From NCBI RefSeq assembly GCF_028473645.1, contig NZ_CP097269.1:442001-506000 (forward strand): a stretch of 64,000 nucleotides of DNA, written 5' to 3'. This DNA is from Acidovorax sp. GBBC 1281. Lineage in GTDB: Bacteria; Pseudomonadota; Gammaproteobacteria; Burkholderiales; Burkholderiaceae_C. The notes beneath the pieces were generated by a model that made no database searches, was not told where the DNA came from, and saw only the letters and a program-made list of their open reading frames with translations. The position numbers and the translations under genes are program-made. This document shows positions 9,092 to 18,688 of the stretch, piece by piece. Positions within the stretch are counted from its first letter, which is position 1, and each line of letters begins with the position of its first letter.

Positions 9092-9730
9092 TTGTTCAGA
9101 CGGGATGGCGATGCAGGCGTTAAGTGATTGATTTATCGGGCATTTGAGGGGCTGCAGGCTTTTTCTGTGGATAACTTTGTTGACATCCCAGGCCTGGCTG
9201 CTGGCTCAGAGGCGGCGGGGCGTCGCTCTGGCAATCCGCATGGCCTGAGGAAATTCAAAAAAATCCATATGAATCAATGATCTATCAAAAATATGGTGAA
9301 TGCCGCCCGCAGCCTGTCATGCTGGGCCAGATGCTGCACCGCATCAAGCACCTTGTGCATAAGTGGACCCGTGCTGGTCTTGTCAAGGGGCCATTCTGTG
9401 CTAGGGCAAAGTGCGAAGGTCGGGCAATTTCTTCAATGGGCGACGCAAGTGCTTGATTTGACGAGGATTTTGGAAAAGTACCGATTTTCTGTGGATAACT
9501 TTGTTGATATCCACGTCCGACCGGCCGCTAGGCCTTGAAAACACGTGGTTTTGTTACATTGCCCGGAAATTCGGCAAATTCTTCCAGTCCTTATGAATCA
9601 ATGACTTACAGGCGCTGCCCAATTATTTTGACGCCCATCGAAAAGATTCCCGGGAATGCAGGCCGTGCGCCAACGTGGTGCGCGCAGTGTGCATAACTCG
9701 CCCGCCTGCATTCCCTGCTGTCAAGGCCTG
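9092..9730. other. 640-bp gap with four perfect DnaA boxes: candidate replication origin
   Basis: No convincing gene. Four 9-mers match TTATNCACA exactly, all in one orientation (read as TGTGNATAA on the plus strand): 9166-9174, 9354-9362, 9490-9498, 9688-9696. Two lie within a repeated longer block, CTGTGGATAACTTTGTTGA, at 9165 and 9489. An AT-rich stretch (9250-9297) could serve as an unwinding element. About 0.02 such boxes would be expected here by chance. The location beside hemE recalls Caulobacter, where the origin lies next to hemE. Whether it is the main origin, a DnaA titration site or a regulatory region is not decided by the sequence. Confidence 0.45.
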
Positions 9731-10843
9731 TCAAGCCTGGCGCAACGCGCGGGAATGGCGGTGCACTGTTTCGACCAGCGCCGCCACATGCTCCGGGGGC
9801 GTGAACTGGCTGATGCCGTGGCCCAGGTTGAAGATGTGCGTGGGGCCGGTGGTGGTCCGGTCGGTGTGGGGGGGGCCGAAGCTGTCGAGCACGGCGCGCG
9901 CATGCAGCGCGATCTGCTCGGGCGGGGCGAACAGCACGTTGGGGTCGATGTTGCCCTGCAGCGCCTTGCCGGGGCCACCCACCGCGCCGCCGACCAGGGC
10001 GCGTGCACGGGCCAGATTGGCCGTCCAGTCCAGTCCGAGCACCTCGCAGTCCAGGTCCTTCATGGCGTCCAGCCAGAGCGCACCGCCCTTGGTGAACACG
10101 ATGCGCGGCACTTCGGTGCCCTCCACGCCGGTGCGCTGGAGCTGGGCCAGCACGCGCTTGGTGTAGGCCAGGCTGAAGGCCTGGAAGGCGCCGTCGGCCA
10201 GCACGCCGCCCCAGCTGTCGAACACCATCACGGCCTGGGCGCCCGCGTCGATCTGCGCGTTCAGGTAGGCGGCCACGGCGTCGGCGTTGATGGCCAGGAT
10301 GCGGTGCATCAGGTCGGGGCGGCTGTACATCAGCGTCTTCACGAGGCGGTAGTCGTCGCTGCCCTTGCCTTCCACCATGTAACAGGCCAGCGTCCAGGGG
10401 CTGCCGGAAAAGCCGATCAGCGGCACGCGGCCGTCGAGCGCGCGCCGGATGCTGGTGACCGCATCGAACACGTAGCGCAGCTTATCCATGTCGGGTACGG
10501 CCAGGGCCGCCACGGCCGCTTCGTCGCGCACCACGTGGGCGAAGCGCGGGCCTTCCCCCTCGGCGAACGACAGGCCCAGGCCCATCGCATCGGGCACGGT
10601 GAGGATGTCGCTGAACAGAATGGCCGCATCGAGCGGAAAACGCTCCAGGGGCTGCAGCGTGACCTCGGTGGCGTAGTCCACGTTGGTGGCCAGCCCCATG
10701 AAGCTGCCCGCCCGGGCCCGCGTGGCCTTGTACTCCGGCAGGTAGCGGCCGGCCTGGCGCATCAGCCACAGGGGGGTGTAGTCGGTGGCCTGGCGCCGGC
10801 AGGCGCGCAGGAACGTGTCGTTCTGGAGGGGGGCGAAGCTCAT
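9731..10843 (-). CDS. hemE: Uroporphyrinogen decarboxylase
   Basis: 370 residues. The signature [15 protein letters not shown] follows the N-terminus, and [16 protein letters not shown] lies in the middle, both typical of HemE. It converts uroporphyrinogen III to coproporphyrinogen III in heme synthesis, in the cytoplasm. The start at 10843 ([14 protein letters not shown]) fits the family; the in-frame extension to 10939 has no similarity to it. Confidence 0.96.
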   Translation of the reverse strand: MSFAPLQNDTFLRACRRQATDYTPLWLMRQAGRYLPEYKATRARAGSFMGLATNVDYATEVTLQPLERFPLDAAILFSDILTVPDAMGLGLSFAEGEGPRFAHVVRDEAAVAALAVPDMDKLRYVFDAVTSIRRALDGRVPLIGFSGSPWTLACYMVEGKGSDDYRLVKTLMYSRPDLMHRILAINADAVAAYLNAQIDAGAQAVMVFDSWGGVLADGAFQAFSLAYTKRVLAQLQRTGVEGTEVPRIVFTKGGALWLDAMKDLDCEVLGLDWTANLARARALVGGAVGGPGKALQGNIDPNVLFAPPEQIALHARAVLDSFGPPHTDRTTTGPTHIFNLGHGISQFTPPEHVAALVETVHRHSRALRQA

Positions 10844-10922
10844 GCCCCTGATTGTGGCGTAGCCGCAAGACCGGGTTTTTGCGCCAGGTCCATGCCCGGC
10901 CCCGGCGGCCGGTCCATCCCTT

Positions 10923-11837
10923 TCAATCCGTGGCCGCATCCCCCAGCAGCCCGGCCGCGCCGGCCTCTGCCAGCCGGGTGACCAGGGGGTGGATCACCTT
11001 GCGCGCACTGTAGATCAGATGAAAGTGCTCGTGCACGTCCGCCGTGGTGCCCACCGGCTCCAGCCCGTAGGTGCGCTGCAGGTGCTCGCCCAGCAGCAGG
11101 GGCGCCGGCATCACGCCCATGCCGGCGGCGGCGAAGGTGCTGAGCAGGGCGCTGTCCTCAAACTCCCCGGCCAGCCGGGGGCGGATGCGCTCGCGCTCCA
11201 GCCAGTGGTCGATGCGCGCGCGCAGCGCGGCGTGGGCGGTGGGCAGGATCACCGGCACCACGGCCAGGCTGTGCGGAAAGTTCTGCGAGGCGGCGCGGGC
11301 CCACAGCGGCGGCGCATACCAGCCGATGGCGCTGGTGCCCAGCAACTGGCTGGTGGTGCGCAAAGCGGGGTTGGGCGGGGCGGAGCGGTCGGCCAGCACC
11401 GCATCGAGCTTGTGCAGCGCCAGTTCGGCCAGCAGGGGCTGGAATTCGCCGTCGTGGCACAGCAGGCGCAGGTGGGGCTCGTCCAGCACGGGGGTGAGCA
11501 GCCGGTGCACGGCCAGCTTGGCGATGCCGTCGGAGATGCCCAGGTTCAGCCGCACCGCCTGCCCGCTGGTGGCCTCGCGCACGCGCAGGGGCAACTGCTC
11601 GCCCAGCGCGAAGATGTGGTCGGCCTCGTGCAGGGCCGCCACGCCGGCATCGGTCAGCACGAGGTTGCGCCCTTCGCTGCGCAGCAGGGCCACGCCCAGG
11701 TCCTTTTCCAGCGACCGGACCTGGGCGCTGATGGTCTGTACCGCCATGTCCAGCCGTTCGGCCGCGCGGGCCACGCCGCCTTCCTTGGCGACCACCCAGA
11801 AGTAGTACAGGTGGCGGTAGTTGAAGCTCTGGCTCAT
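10923..11837 (-). CDS. nhaR: LysR-family regulator, NhaR-like
   Basis: 304 residues. The N-terminus [22 protein letters not shown] is the NhaR form of the LysR helix-turn-helix, and the overall length matches NhaR (about 300). The ligand domain carries IGWYAPPLW and [14 protein letters not shown]. NhaR responds to sodium in E. coli, but no Na+/H+ antiporter gene is adjacent here, so the target is unknown. The start at 11837 was chosen by family alignment; the gene faces away from the TerC-family gene. Confidence 0.75.
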   Translation of the reverse strand: MSQSFNYRHLYYFWVVAKEGGVARAAERLDMAVQTISAQVRSLEKDLGVALLRSEGRNLVLTDAGVAALHEADHIFALGEQLPLRVREATSGQAVRLNLGISDGIAKLAVHRLLTPVLDEPHLRLLCHDGEFQPLLAELALHKLDAVLADRSAPPNPALRTTSQLLGTSAIGWYAPPLWARAASQNFPHSLAVVPVILPTAHAALRARIDHWLERERIRPRLAGEFEDSALLSTFAAAGMGVMPAPLLLGEHLQRTYGLEPVGTTADVHEHFHLIYSARKVIHPLVTRLAEAGAAGLLGDAATD

Positions 11838-12066
11838 GGCGGGGCGGGCGGTGGGGAAAATGGAATGGTTCGGAAAAACCGAAGCAATGGTACCGGGAAG
11901 GCATCTTCTTTTCTGGCTGCGGCGGCCCCACAGTCCGGTTCGTTCTCCCTCCAATTACTTTTCCAACAAGCCATGAACCACCAGCAGACCGTTTCCCTTG
12001 CGCCGCCTTCGGCGTTCCCCCAACCGCCGTCACCGCACGGCTTTCAACCGATCGGAGGCTAAAGCC

Positions 12067-13050
12067 ATGGAAACCATTGGAACCTGGTGGATGTGGGCGG
12101 GTTTTGCCGTCTTCGTGGTCGTCGCGATCGGGATCGACCTGCTGGTCATGGAGCGCCAGGGAGCGCACAAGGTGACCACCAAGGAGGCCGTGGGCTGGAG
12201 CCTGCTCTGGTTCTCGCTGGCCTTCGTGTTCGTCGGCATTCTGTGGTGGTACCTCAACGGCTCGCAGGGCCGGGAGGTGGCCAATACGGTGTCGATGCAG
12301 TTCATCACCGGCTACCTGGTGGAAAAAAGCCTGTCGGTGGACAACATCTTCGTGTTCCTGATGCTGTTCAGCTACTTCGCCGTCCCGGCGGAATACCAAA
12401 AGCGTGCGCTGATCGTCGGCATCATCGGTGCCATCGTGTTGCGCACCGTGCTGATCCTGGCCGGTGCCTGGCTTCTGGCCACGTTCCACTGGCTGCTGTA
12501 CGTGTTCGGCGCCTTCCTCGTCATCACCGGCGTGAAGATGTGGCTGGCCGCGGGCAAGGAGCCCGACATCGCCACCAACCCGGTGCTGAAGTTCCTGCGG
12601 GGCCGCATGCGCATCGCCGACACCTTCGACGGCGAGAAGCTCACGACGATGATCGGCGGCGTCAAGCACTACACGCCGCTCTTCGTGGTGCTGGTGCTGA
12701 TCGGCACGACCGACATCATCTTCGCGGTGGACAGCATTCCAGCGATCTTCGCCATCACGAACGATCCGTTCATCGTGCTGACCGCCAACATCTTCGCCAT
12801 CCTGGGGCTGCGGGCGCTGTACTTCCTGCTGGCCGACCTGGCGAGCCGCTTCCACCTGCTGGCCTATGGCCTGGCCCTGGTGCTGGTGTTCATCGGCGCG
12901 AAGATGCTGCTGATCGACCTGTACAAGATCCCGATCGGCTACGCGCTGCTGGTCACCGCGGGCCTGATCGCCGGCTCGGTCGCCGCCTCGCTGTGGACCT
13001 CGCGCGGCCAGCCCCGCGAAACGCCCGCCTTGCCCCACGACCCCCGTTGA
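12067..13050 (+). CDS. alx: TerC/Alx-family integral membrane protein
   Basis: 327 residues with about nine membrane segments. The family motifs are present: an early FITGYLVEKSLSVDNIFVFL and later GTTDIIFAVDSIPAIFAIT, each with the conserved acidic residues thought to bind metal. E. coli Alx is a manganese exporter. A GGAGG ribosome site precedes the ATG at 12067. No manganese riboswitch of the yybP-ykoY class was recognised in the leader. Confidence 0.88.
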   Translation: METIGTWWMWAGFAVFVVVAIGIDLLVMERQGAHKVTTKEAVGWSLLWFSLAFVFVGILWWYLNGSQGREVANTVSMQFITGYLVEKSLSVDNIFVFLMLFSYFAVPAEYQKRALIVGIIGAIVLRTVLILAGAWLLATFHWLLYVFGAFLVITGVKMWLAAGKEPDIATNPVLKFLRGRMRIADTFDGEKLTTMIGGVKHYTPLFVVLVLIGTTDIIFAVDSIPAIFAITNDPFIVLTANIFAILGLRALYFLLADLASRFHLLAYGLALVLVFIGAKMLLIDLYKIPIGYALLVTAGLIAGSVAASLWTSRGQPRETPALPHDPR

Positions 13051-13071
13051 GCCCCCGAGGAGAGCCCTGCC

Positions 13072-13230
13072 ATGTCCATGATCGAATTGATTTTGCTGTG
13101 CCTGCTGGCAACCCTGGTCATCACCACGTTCCTCGGCTGGCACGCGGGCAACGAGCGCCGCGATGTGGGGCTGCTCGCGGGCCTGACCGCGCTGTGCGGC
13201 GTGGGCGCCGCGACCGCGCTGGTGGTCTGA
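13072..13230 (+). CDS. Small membrane protein (52 residues)
   Basis: Begins MSMIELILLCLLATLVI with a strong GAGGAGA ribosome site 8 bp upstream, 21 bp after alx. Two hydrophobic segments (about 4-21 and 34-51) flank a short polar loop WHAGNERR. Likely co-transcribed with alx. No family recognised. Confidence 0.6.
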   Translation: MSMIELILLCLLATLVITTFLGWHAGNERRDVGLLAGLTALCGVGAATALVV

Positions 13231-13320
13231 GCGCACCACGGCACGCGGCCCGCCCGGGGCCGTGCTGCCATGCCCATCGCCGGCGGATGGCATAAAACCG
13301 TCGCCGGCCCCGTCGCCGGC

Positions 13321-13929
13321 TTATGCCGGCGATTTGTATTTGATCGAACAACCGTAGGGCTGCGTGGTGGACACCGCGATCGGCTTGCCCGCCAGGGCGT
13401 CGGCCAGGCCGGCCTTCACGTAGTTCGTGGCCTTCGGGATGTCGGCCGGGCGGGCCGAAGGAATGCTGTCGATGCCGCCCGCATACACCAGCGTGCCCTT
13501 GGGATCGACGATGTACAGGTGCGGCGTGGTGCGCGCGCCATAGGCATGGCCGGCGGTGCCTTCCTCGTCCAGCAGCAGGGCGGTGGGCACGGCCTTGCGT
13601 TCGGTGAACCAGGCGGCCAATTGCGCGGGGGCCAGGTAGTCGCTGCTGGCTTTTTCGGTGGAGTTCACCGACAGCCACACCACCCCCTGGTCCACCGCGC
13701 CCTTTTGCGTGGCCGGCATGTTGCCGCTGTCATAGTGCTTGCGCACGAAGGGGCAGCCCGGGTTGGTCCACTCCAGCACCACGTGCTTGCCCTTGAAGTC
13801 CGACAGCCGCACGGTCTTGCCGGTGGCGTCCTTCAGTGCGAAGTCGGGCGCGGGCTGGCCCACGGTGGCCGCCGCCTGGGCAGCGCCTGCGGCAAGGAAA
13901 AGGCCGGCGAAGAGGGTCCGTCGAAGCAT
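13321..13929 (-). CDS. Periplasmic thioredoxin-fold redoxin (AhpC/TSA type)
   Basis: 202 residues. An N-terminal signal peptide ending AGAAQA is followed by the thioredoxin-like fold: VGQPAPDFALKDATGKTVRL, then WTNPGCPFVRKHY, where a single CPFV cysteine sits at the usual active-site position, and later TPHLYIVDPKGTLVYAGGID. One more cysteine lies near the C-terminus (YGCSIKY). It is downstream of dsbD on the same strand (132-bp gap), so it may be reduced by that membrane reductase; this is inference. Confidence 0.78.
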   Translation of the reverse strand: MLRRTLFAGLFLAAGAAQAAATVGQPAPDFALKDATGKTVRLSDFKGKHVVLEWTNPGCPFVRKHYDSGNMPATQKGAVDQGVVWLSVNSTEKASSDYLAPAQLAAWFTERKAVPTALLLDEEGTAGHAYGARTTPHLYIVDPKGTLVYAGGIDSIPSARPADIPKATNYVKAGLADALAGKPIAVSTTQPYGCSIKYKSPA

Positions 13930-14061
13930 GGCGTTTCTCCTGTCGAAAGAACGAACGGGGCCGGGGCCCACGAGGCGGCCCAGTGTCACCGAGCCTCCAG
14001 CGCGTCGCCACCCAAAACCCCCGTGCCGGCAGGGCGATGGGTCGCCTGCTGAACGAAGCGC

Positions 14062-16272
14062 TTACAGACCGGCGATGGCCGCGCGCACTTCCTGCACGCC
14101 CAGGATTTCCGACAGCACCACGGGCGGGCGGCCCGGCGCCTGCAGCACGTACACCGGCACGCCGCTGCGCCCCAGTCGTGCCAGCGCGGTGGTGATGGCG
14201 GGATCGCGGCGCGTCCAGTCGGCGCGCAGCAGGGCCACGTTCTTGGCGGCGAAGTCCTTCAGCACGTCCTCGTGCGCCAGGGTGGTCTTCTTGTTGTACT
14301 GGCAGGTCACGCACCAGGCGGCGGTGTAGTCCACGAACACGGGCTGGCCTTTGGCCACCAGTTCCTCGGGCAGGCCGGGCTGCCAGGGGCGCCAGCCGCT
14401 GGCAGAGGGCACCGCTGCGGCCAAAGCCGGCGCGATTTCAAGCACTTTTGGTGCCCATGCCGTAGTCAAATATGCCAGGAGTGCTATTGAAATAGGAGCA
14501 ATCGCCCAGCGGGTGCGCCCGGCGAGCGTGAGCGCCCAGACCGCCATGCTGAGCGTGACCAGCAGCGCCAGCAGGGCCGCCGCGCCGTCGATGCCGCTTT
14601 GCTGGCCCAGCACCCACACCAGCCACACCACGGTGGCGAACATCGGGAACGCCATGAACCGGCGCAGCGTGTCCATCCAGGCGCCAGGGCGGGGCAGGGC
14701 GCGCGCCACTGCGGGCACCCAGCTGGCGGCCAGGTACGGCAGCGCCAGCCCCAGGCCGAGTGCGCCGAACACCGCCAGCGCCTGCGCGGCCGGCAAGGTG
14801 GCCGTGAGGCCGAGCGAGGCGCCCATGAACGGCGCGGTGCAGGGCGAGGCCACGGCCACGGCCAGCACGCCGGTCAGGAAGGCATCCACCGCCGGGTGGC
14901 GGGCCTGCAGGCTGGCCACCGAACTGGGCAGGAAGCGCCCGAACTCGAACATGCCCGCCAGATTCAGCCCGATCACGGTGAACAGCGCCGCCAGCAGGGC
15001 CACTACGCCGGGCGACTGCAGCTGAAAGCCCCAGCCCACGGCCTCGCCCGCGGCGCGCAGCGCGAGCATGAGCGCGCCCAGCGCCATGAACGACAGCACC
15101 ACGCCCGCCGTGTACGCCAGCCCGCCGATGCGGTGGGCGCGGCGGTGGTTCGCATGCTGGGCAAAGCCCACCACCTTGATCGCCAGCACCGGGAACACGC
15201 AGGGCATGAGGTTGAGGATCAGCCCGCCCAGCAGCGCGCCCGCCAGCGCCGCCAGCAAGGTGCCGAGCGGCGCGGCGGTGACGGCGGGCGCGGCCGGCGC
15301 ACCCCCGCCCTGGGCCGCGTTGGCGCGCAAGGCCGCCTCCAGCGCGGGCGAGACGCCGGCCATCGCCGCGAGCGGGGGCCAGCCGCCCGTGAGGGGCAGC
15401 TCGGCCCGCCAGCCCTGGCCGGCATGGGCCAGCACCACGGGCATGGGCGTGGGGCTGGCGCTGCGCTGCGGCGACAGCGGCACGCGCGCCGTCCACACGT
15501 CGCCCTGCCAGGCCTGCTTCCAGTCCGCCGCGGTTTCGATCACGCCGGTGGTTTCGGGAAAGAACTCGAGCGCCTTGCCGCGCAGCGCGGCGGGCAGCCC
15601 GGCCACGGTGAGGGCGATGGCGTTGCCGTCCACGCGGGCGCTGCTGGCCGGGGCGCCGGCCGCGGGCGCCGGCAGCGGCTGGGGGTGCGCCTGCTGCGCG
15701 GCGTCGAAGGCCCCGGCGCTCAGCGCCGTGGTGCTGCGGATCGGCAGTTGCAGCGTGAAGTCGCCTTCTTCGGGGATGCATTCCTTGCGGCACACCAGCC
15801 ACGAGGCGCGCAGGTGGAAGGTGGCGGTGCGCGCCAGCGGGCCGGGCGCGAACGCATCGGAGACGGCCATGGGCACCGGCAGCAGCACCGTGCCCTCGTA
15901 GCCGTAGTTGGCCAGGTTGCCGATGGGGATCTTGCGCGGCACGGGCCAGGCGATGTCGCCGGCCTCGATGCCGGCGGGCACCTGCCACTCCAGCTGCGTG
16001 GGCAGGCCCGAATCGCCCGAATTCATCCAGTAGGTGTGCCACTCGGGCTGGTGCGTGATCGACAGGCCCAGCCAGAGCGGCTTGCCCGGCGCTACGCCCT
16101 CGGGGGCGTGTGCCACCAGCTCGGCCTGCACATGGGGGGTGGTGACGGTGCTGCTGCCGCTGCCGGAACCGGTGGTCTTGGTGCCCAATTGGGCACCGGC
16201 GCCGATGTGAAAGGCGCTGGCAGCTATCAAAAAAAGAGCGGGCAGCAAGCGCTGGAGCAGGCGGTGTGACAT
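14062..16272 (-). CDS. dsbD: Thiol:disulfide interchange protein DsbD family
   Basis: 736 residues. A signal peptide is followed by a periplasmic N-terminal domain with a cysteine pair in SWLVCRKECIPEEGDF. About eight membrane segments carry the catalytic cysteines in LMPCVFPVLAIKV and ASPCTAPFMG, and a C-terminal thioredoxin domain has the pair in WCVTCQYNKKT. It should transfer electrons from cytoplasmic thioredoxin to the periplasm. The N-terminal domain type resembles ScsB-like DsbD proteins. A dispersed Comamonadaceae-type repeat lies over the signal peptide (16214-16262) and another inside a membrane segment near 14490. Confidence 0.9.
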   Translation of the reverse strand: MSHRLLQRLLPALFLIAASAFHIGAGAQLGTKTTGSGSGSSTVTTPHVQAELVAHAPEGVAPGKPLWLGLSITHQPEWHTYWMNSGDSGLPTQLEWQVPAGIEAGDIAWPVPRKIPIGNLANYGYEGTVLLPVPMAVSDAFAPGPLARTATFHLRASWLVCRKECIPEEGDFTLQLPIRSTTALSAGAFDAAQQAHPQPLPAPAAGAPASSARVDGNAIALTVAGLPAALRGKALEFFPETTGVIETAADWKQAWQGDVWTARVPLSPQRSASPTPMPVVLAHAGQGWRAELPLTGGWPPLAAMAGVSPALEAALRANAAQGGGAPAAPAVTAAPLGTLLAALAGALLGGLILNLMPCVFPVLAIKVVGFAQHANHRRAHRIGGLAYTAGVVLSFMALGALMLALRAAGEAVGWGFQLQSPGVVALLAALFTVIGLNLAGMFEFGRFLPSSVASLQARHPAVDAFLTGVLAVAVASPCTAPFMGASLGLTATLPAAQALAVFGALGLGLALPYLAASWVPAVARALPRPGAWMDTLRRFMAFPMFATVVWLVWVLGQQSGIDGAAALLALLVTLSMAVWALTLAGRTRWAIAPISIALLAYLTTAWAPKVLEIAPALAAAVPSASGWRPWQPGLPEELVAKGQPVFVDYTAAWCVTCQYNKKTTLAHEDVLKDFAAKNVALLRADWTRRDPAITTALARLGRSGVPVYVLQAPGRPPVVLSEILGVQEVRAAIAGL

Positions 16273-16319
16273 GTCGCAGGGTGGGAGCCGCAGCCCGGGG
16301 TTTGGTTCCTGGGCCGGTG

Positions 16320-17129
16320 TCAGGCAGCGAAGCCGAGCACCACGCGGCGCGACAGGACGCCTTTCTTCTCGATCTTGGTCACGACCACGGCGCCGATCTC
16401 GCCGGTGTGCGCCACGTGCGTGCCGCCGCAGGGCTGCAGGTCGATCTGCGGCGCGCCCGTCTCGCCGGTGCCGCCCACGCGCACGGTGCGCACCTGGCCC
16501 GTGCCGCGCGGCGGCTGCACGCTCATGCTCTTGACCAGGGCGGGGTTGGCGTCCAGCTCCGCATCGGTGACGGTGCCCAGGGTGACGGCATGGCCTTCGG
16601 CCACCAGGCGCGCGATGCCGGCGGTCAGTGCGTCCTTGTCCAGCGCGCCGTCCATGTGGAAATCGAGCCGCGCGTAGTCGGGGGTGATCGAGCAGCCGTT
16701 CACGGGCTGCGCCACCAGGTGGCACAGCAGGTGGGTGGTGGTGTGAAAGCGCATCAGCCGGTGGCGGCGCTCCCAGTCGATGCGTGCAGTCACGGCCTCG
16801 CCCACCGTCCAGGGCGTGGGCTCGCCCGGTGCCGGCACGTGCACGATGGCGGCCGTGGGCCGGCCTTCATCATCCTTGCCCTTGCCCTTGCGCGTGTCGG
16901 CAATGGCGACGGTGCTGCCGTCCGTCCGCAGCAGCACGCCGCTGTCGCCGGCCTGGCCGCCCCCGAGCGGGTAGAACACGGTGCGGTCCAGCACGATGCC
17001 GCCGTCCGGCTGCACCGCCACCACGGTGGCCTGGCATTCGCGCAGGTAGGCGTCTTCGCGGAAGAGGTCTTGCGTGGCCAGCGTGGGGGTGGGGGAGGTC
17101 GCAGGGGCGGAGCGGTCGTCGGTCGTCAT
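16320..17129 (-). CDS. Alanyl-tRNA editing protein (AlaX type)
   Basis: 269 residues. The zinc motifs of the AlaRS editing domain are present: HTTTH (HxxxH) and CGGTH (CxxxH), plus FYPLGGGQAGDSG near the N-terminus. The protein should hydrolyse mischarged Ser- or Gly-tRNA(Ala) in trans. Its ATG overlaps the stop of the upstream MATE gene (ATGA), so the two are translationally coupled, and dsbD follows after 47 bp. Confidence 0.9.
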   Translation of the reverse strand: MTTDDRSAPATSPTPTLATQDLFREDAYLRECQATVVAVQPDGGIVLDRTVFYPLGGGQAGDSGVLLRTDGSTVAIADTRKGKGKDDEGRPTAAIVHVPAPGEPTPWTVGEAVTARIDWERRHRLMRFHTTTHLLCHLVAQPVNGCSITPDYARLDFHMDGALDKDALTAGIARLVAEGHAVTLGTVTDAELDANPALVKSMSVQPPRGTGQVRTVRVGGTGETGAPQIDLQPCGGTHVAHTGEIGAVVVTKIEKKGVLSRRVVLGFAA

Positions 17130-18630
17130 GGCCCGATGGTAACGGCGGCGCCTGCGGCAGCGCCCTCCGTGCGGCGCGCCGTGGGCGTGGCGTGCGCCGG
17201 CGTACACACCGGTGCGGGCGGAAGGCCGCCCACCTCGGCGGGCGTAGCCACCGATTCGCCGGGCGGCAGCATGCGCGCCTGGCGCCAGCGGCCGAACCGG
17301 TAGTAGGCGATGGACATCAGCATGGCGCACAGCGCGCTGGCCGGAAAGCTCCACCAGATCGCGTCCGCGCCCAGCACCGGCTGCAGTCCGTACGCGATGG
17401 GCAGGCGGATGCCCCAGAGCGCCAGCCCGAGGATGACGAGCGGCGGCACCACCGCGCCCGTGGCCCGCACCACGCCCGACAGCACGAAGGTCACGCCGAA
17501 GAACAGGAACGACCCCACGGCGATGTGATTCAGATGCCGGGCGGCTTCCAGAGAGGCGCTGCCCTCGGGTAAAAAGAGCGACAGCGCCATGCGGTCCAGC
17601 AGGATGAGCGGCGCGATCAGCGCGCCCGTGAGCAAAAAGTTGAACAGCGTGCCGCTGCGCGCCACGCCGTCCACCCGGTCCCAGCGGCCGGCCCCACGTT
17701 CTGCGCCGCCATCGACGAGCACGCGGCGCCGATGGCCATGGCCGGCATCTGCACGTAGGTCCACAACTGCAGCGCCGCGCCATACGCCGAGGCCGTCACC
17801 ACGCCCTGGGCGTTGACCATGCCCATCACCATGAGCATGGCCAGCGAGATCATCACCATCTGCACGCCCATCGGAATGCCCTTGACCACCAGCGCCCGCA
17901 GGATGGCGGGGTCGGGCACGAACAGGCGCCACTGCGAGCGGCCGATCCACAGCGGATGGCGCCGGTAGCGCAGCCAGGCCAGCAGTGCCGCGAAGCTCAG
18001 GGCATTGGCCACCAGCGTGGCCATGGCCGAGCCGGCGATGCCCATGCGCGGCAGCGGCCCCAGGCCGAAGATGAGCAGCGGGTTCAGCGCCGTGTCCAGC
18101 ACCACCACCAGCAGCAGGAACAGGAACGGCGTGCGCGTGTCGCCCGCCCCGCGGAGCACCGCCGACACGAACGCGAATAGGTACAGCAGCGGAATCGCCA
18201 GGAACAGCGTGCGCAGATACGCCTCGGCCAGCGGCAACGCGTCGGCCGGCGTGCCCATCCAGCCGAGGATCTCGCGCGACAGCGGCAGCCCCACCAGTGC
18301 GATGAGCACTGAGGTGCCCCCGAAGAACGTGGCGCTGGTGCCCATCACGCGCTGGGCCTGCGCCAGGTTCCTGGCGCCCATGGCCTGCGCCACGAGGATG
18401 GTGGCCGCCATGCCCACGCCGAACACGGCACCGATCAGCAGGAAGAGGATGTTGTTGGCATTCGCCGTGGCCGTGAGCGCCGCCTCCCCCAAATAGCGCC
18501 CCACCCAGATGGCGTTGACGGAGCCGTTGAGGGACTGCAGCACGTTGCCCGCGAGGATGGGCAGTGCGAACACCAGCAGCGTGTGGCCGATGGGGCCTTG
18601 GGTCAGGTCGCGCGTGGGGGACTTTGGCAT
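17126..18630 (-). pseudogene. MATE-family efflux transporter broken by a -1 frameshift
   Basis: The N-terminal two thirds (from ATG 18630, MPKSPTRDLTQGPIG) and the C-terminal third are in different frames. The join is in the run of C at 17692-17695: after AAQNVG the frame reads PAAGTGW, while the +1 frame gives the expected AGRWDRVDGVARSGTLFNF. One missing G (minus strand) in the homopolymer explains this. Apart from it the protein would be about 500 residues with 12 membrane segments, a Na+ or H+ driven drug exporter. The downstream frame ends in a TGA that overlaps the alaX ATG, which supports that frame. It may be a true mutation or a sequencing error. Confidence 0.82.
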
Positions 18631-18688
18631 GCGGCATGGTGCCAGCCGCCCGGGTGGCCCGGCTGTCGGCCGATGCCGGCACCCGCCA

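Noticed and set aside
11838..12066. Manganese riboswitch (yybP-ykoY class) in front of the TerC/Alx gene
   Set aside because: E. coli alx has one, but the conserved loop sequences could not be found here.
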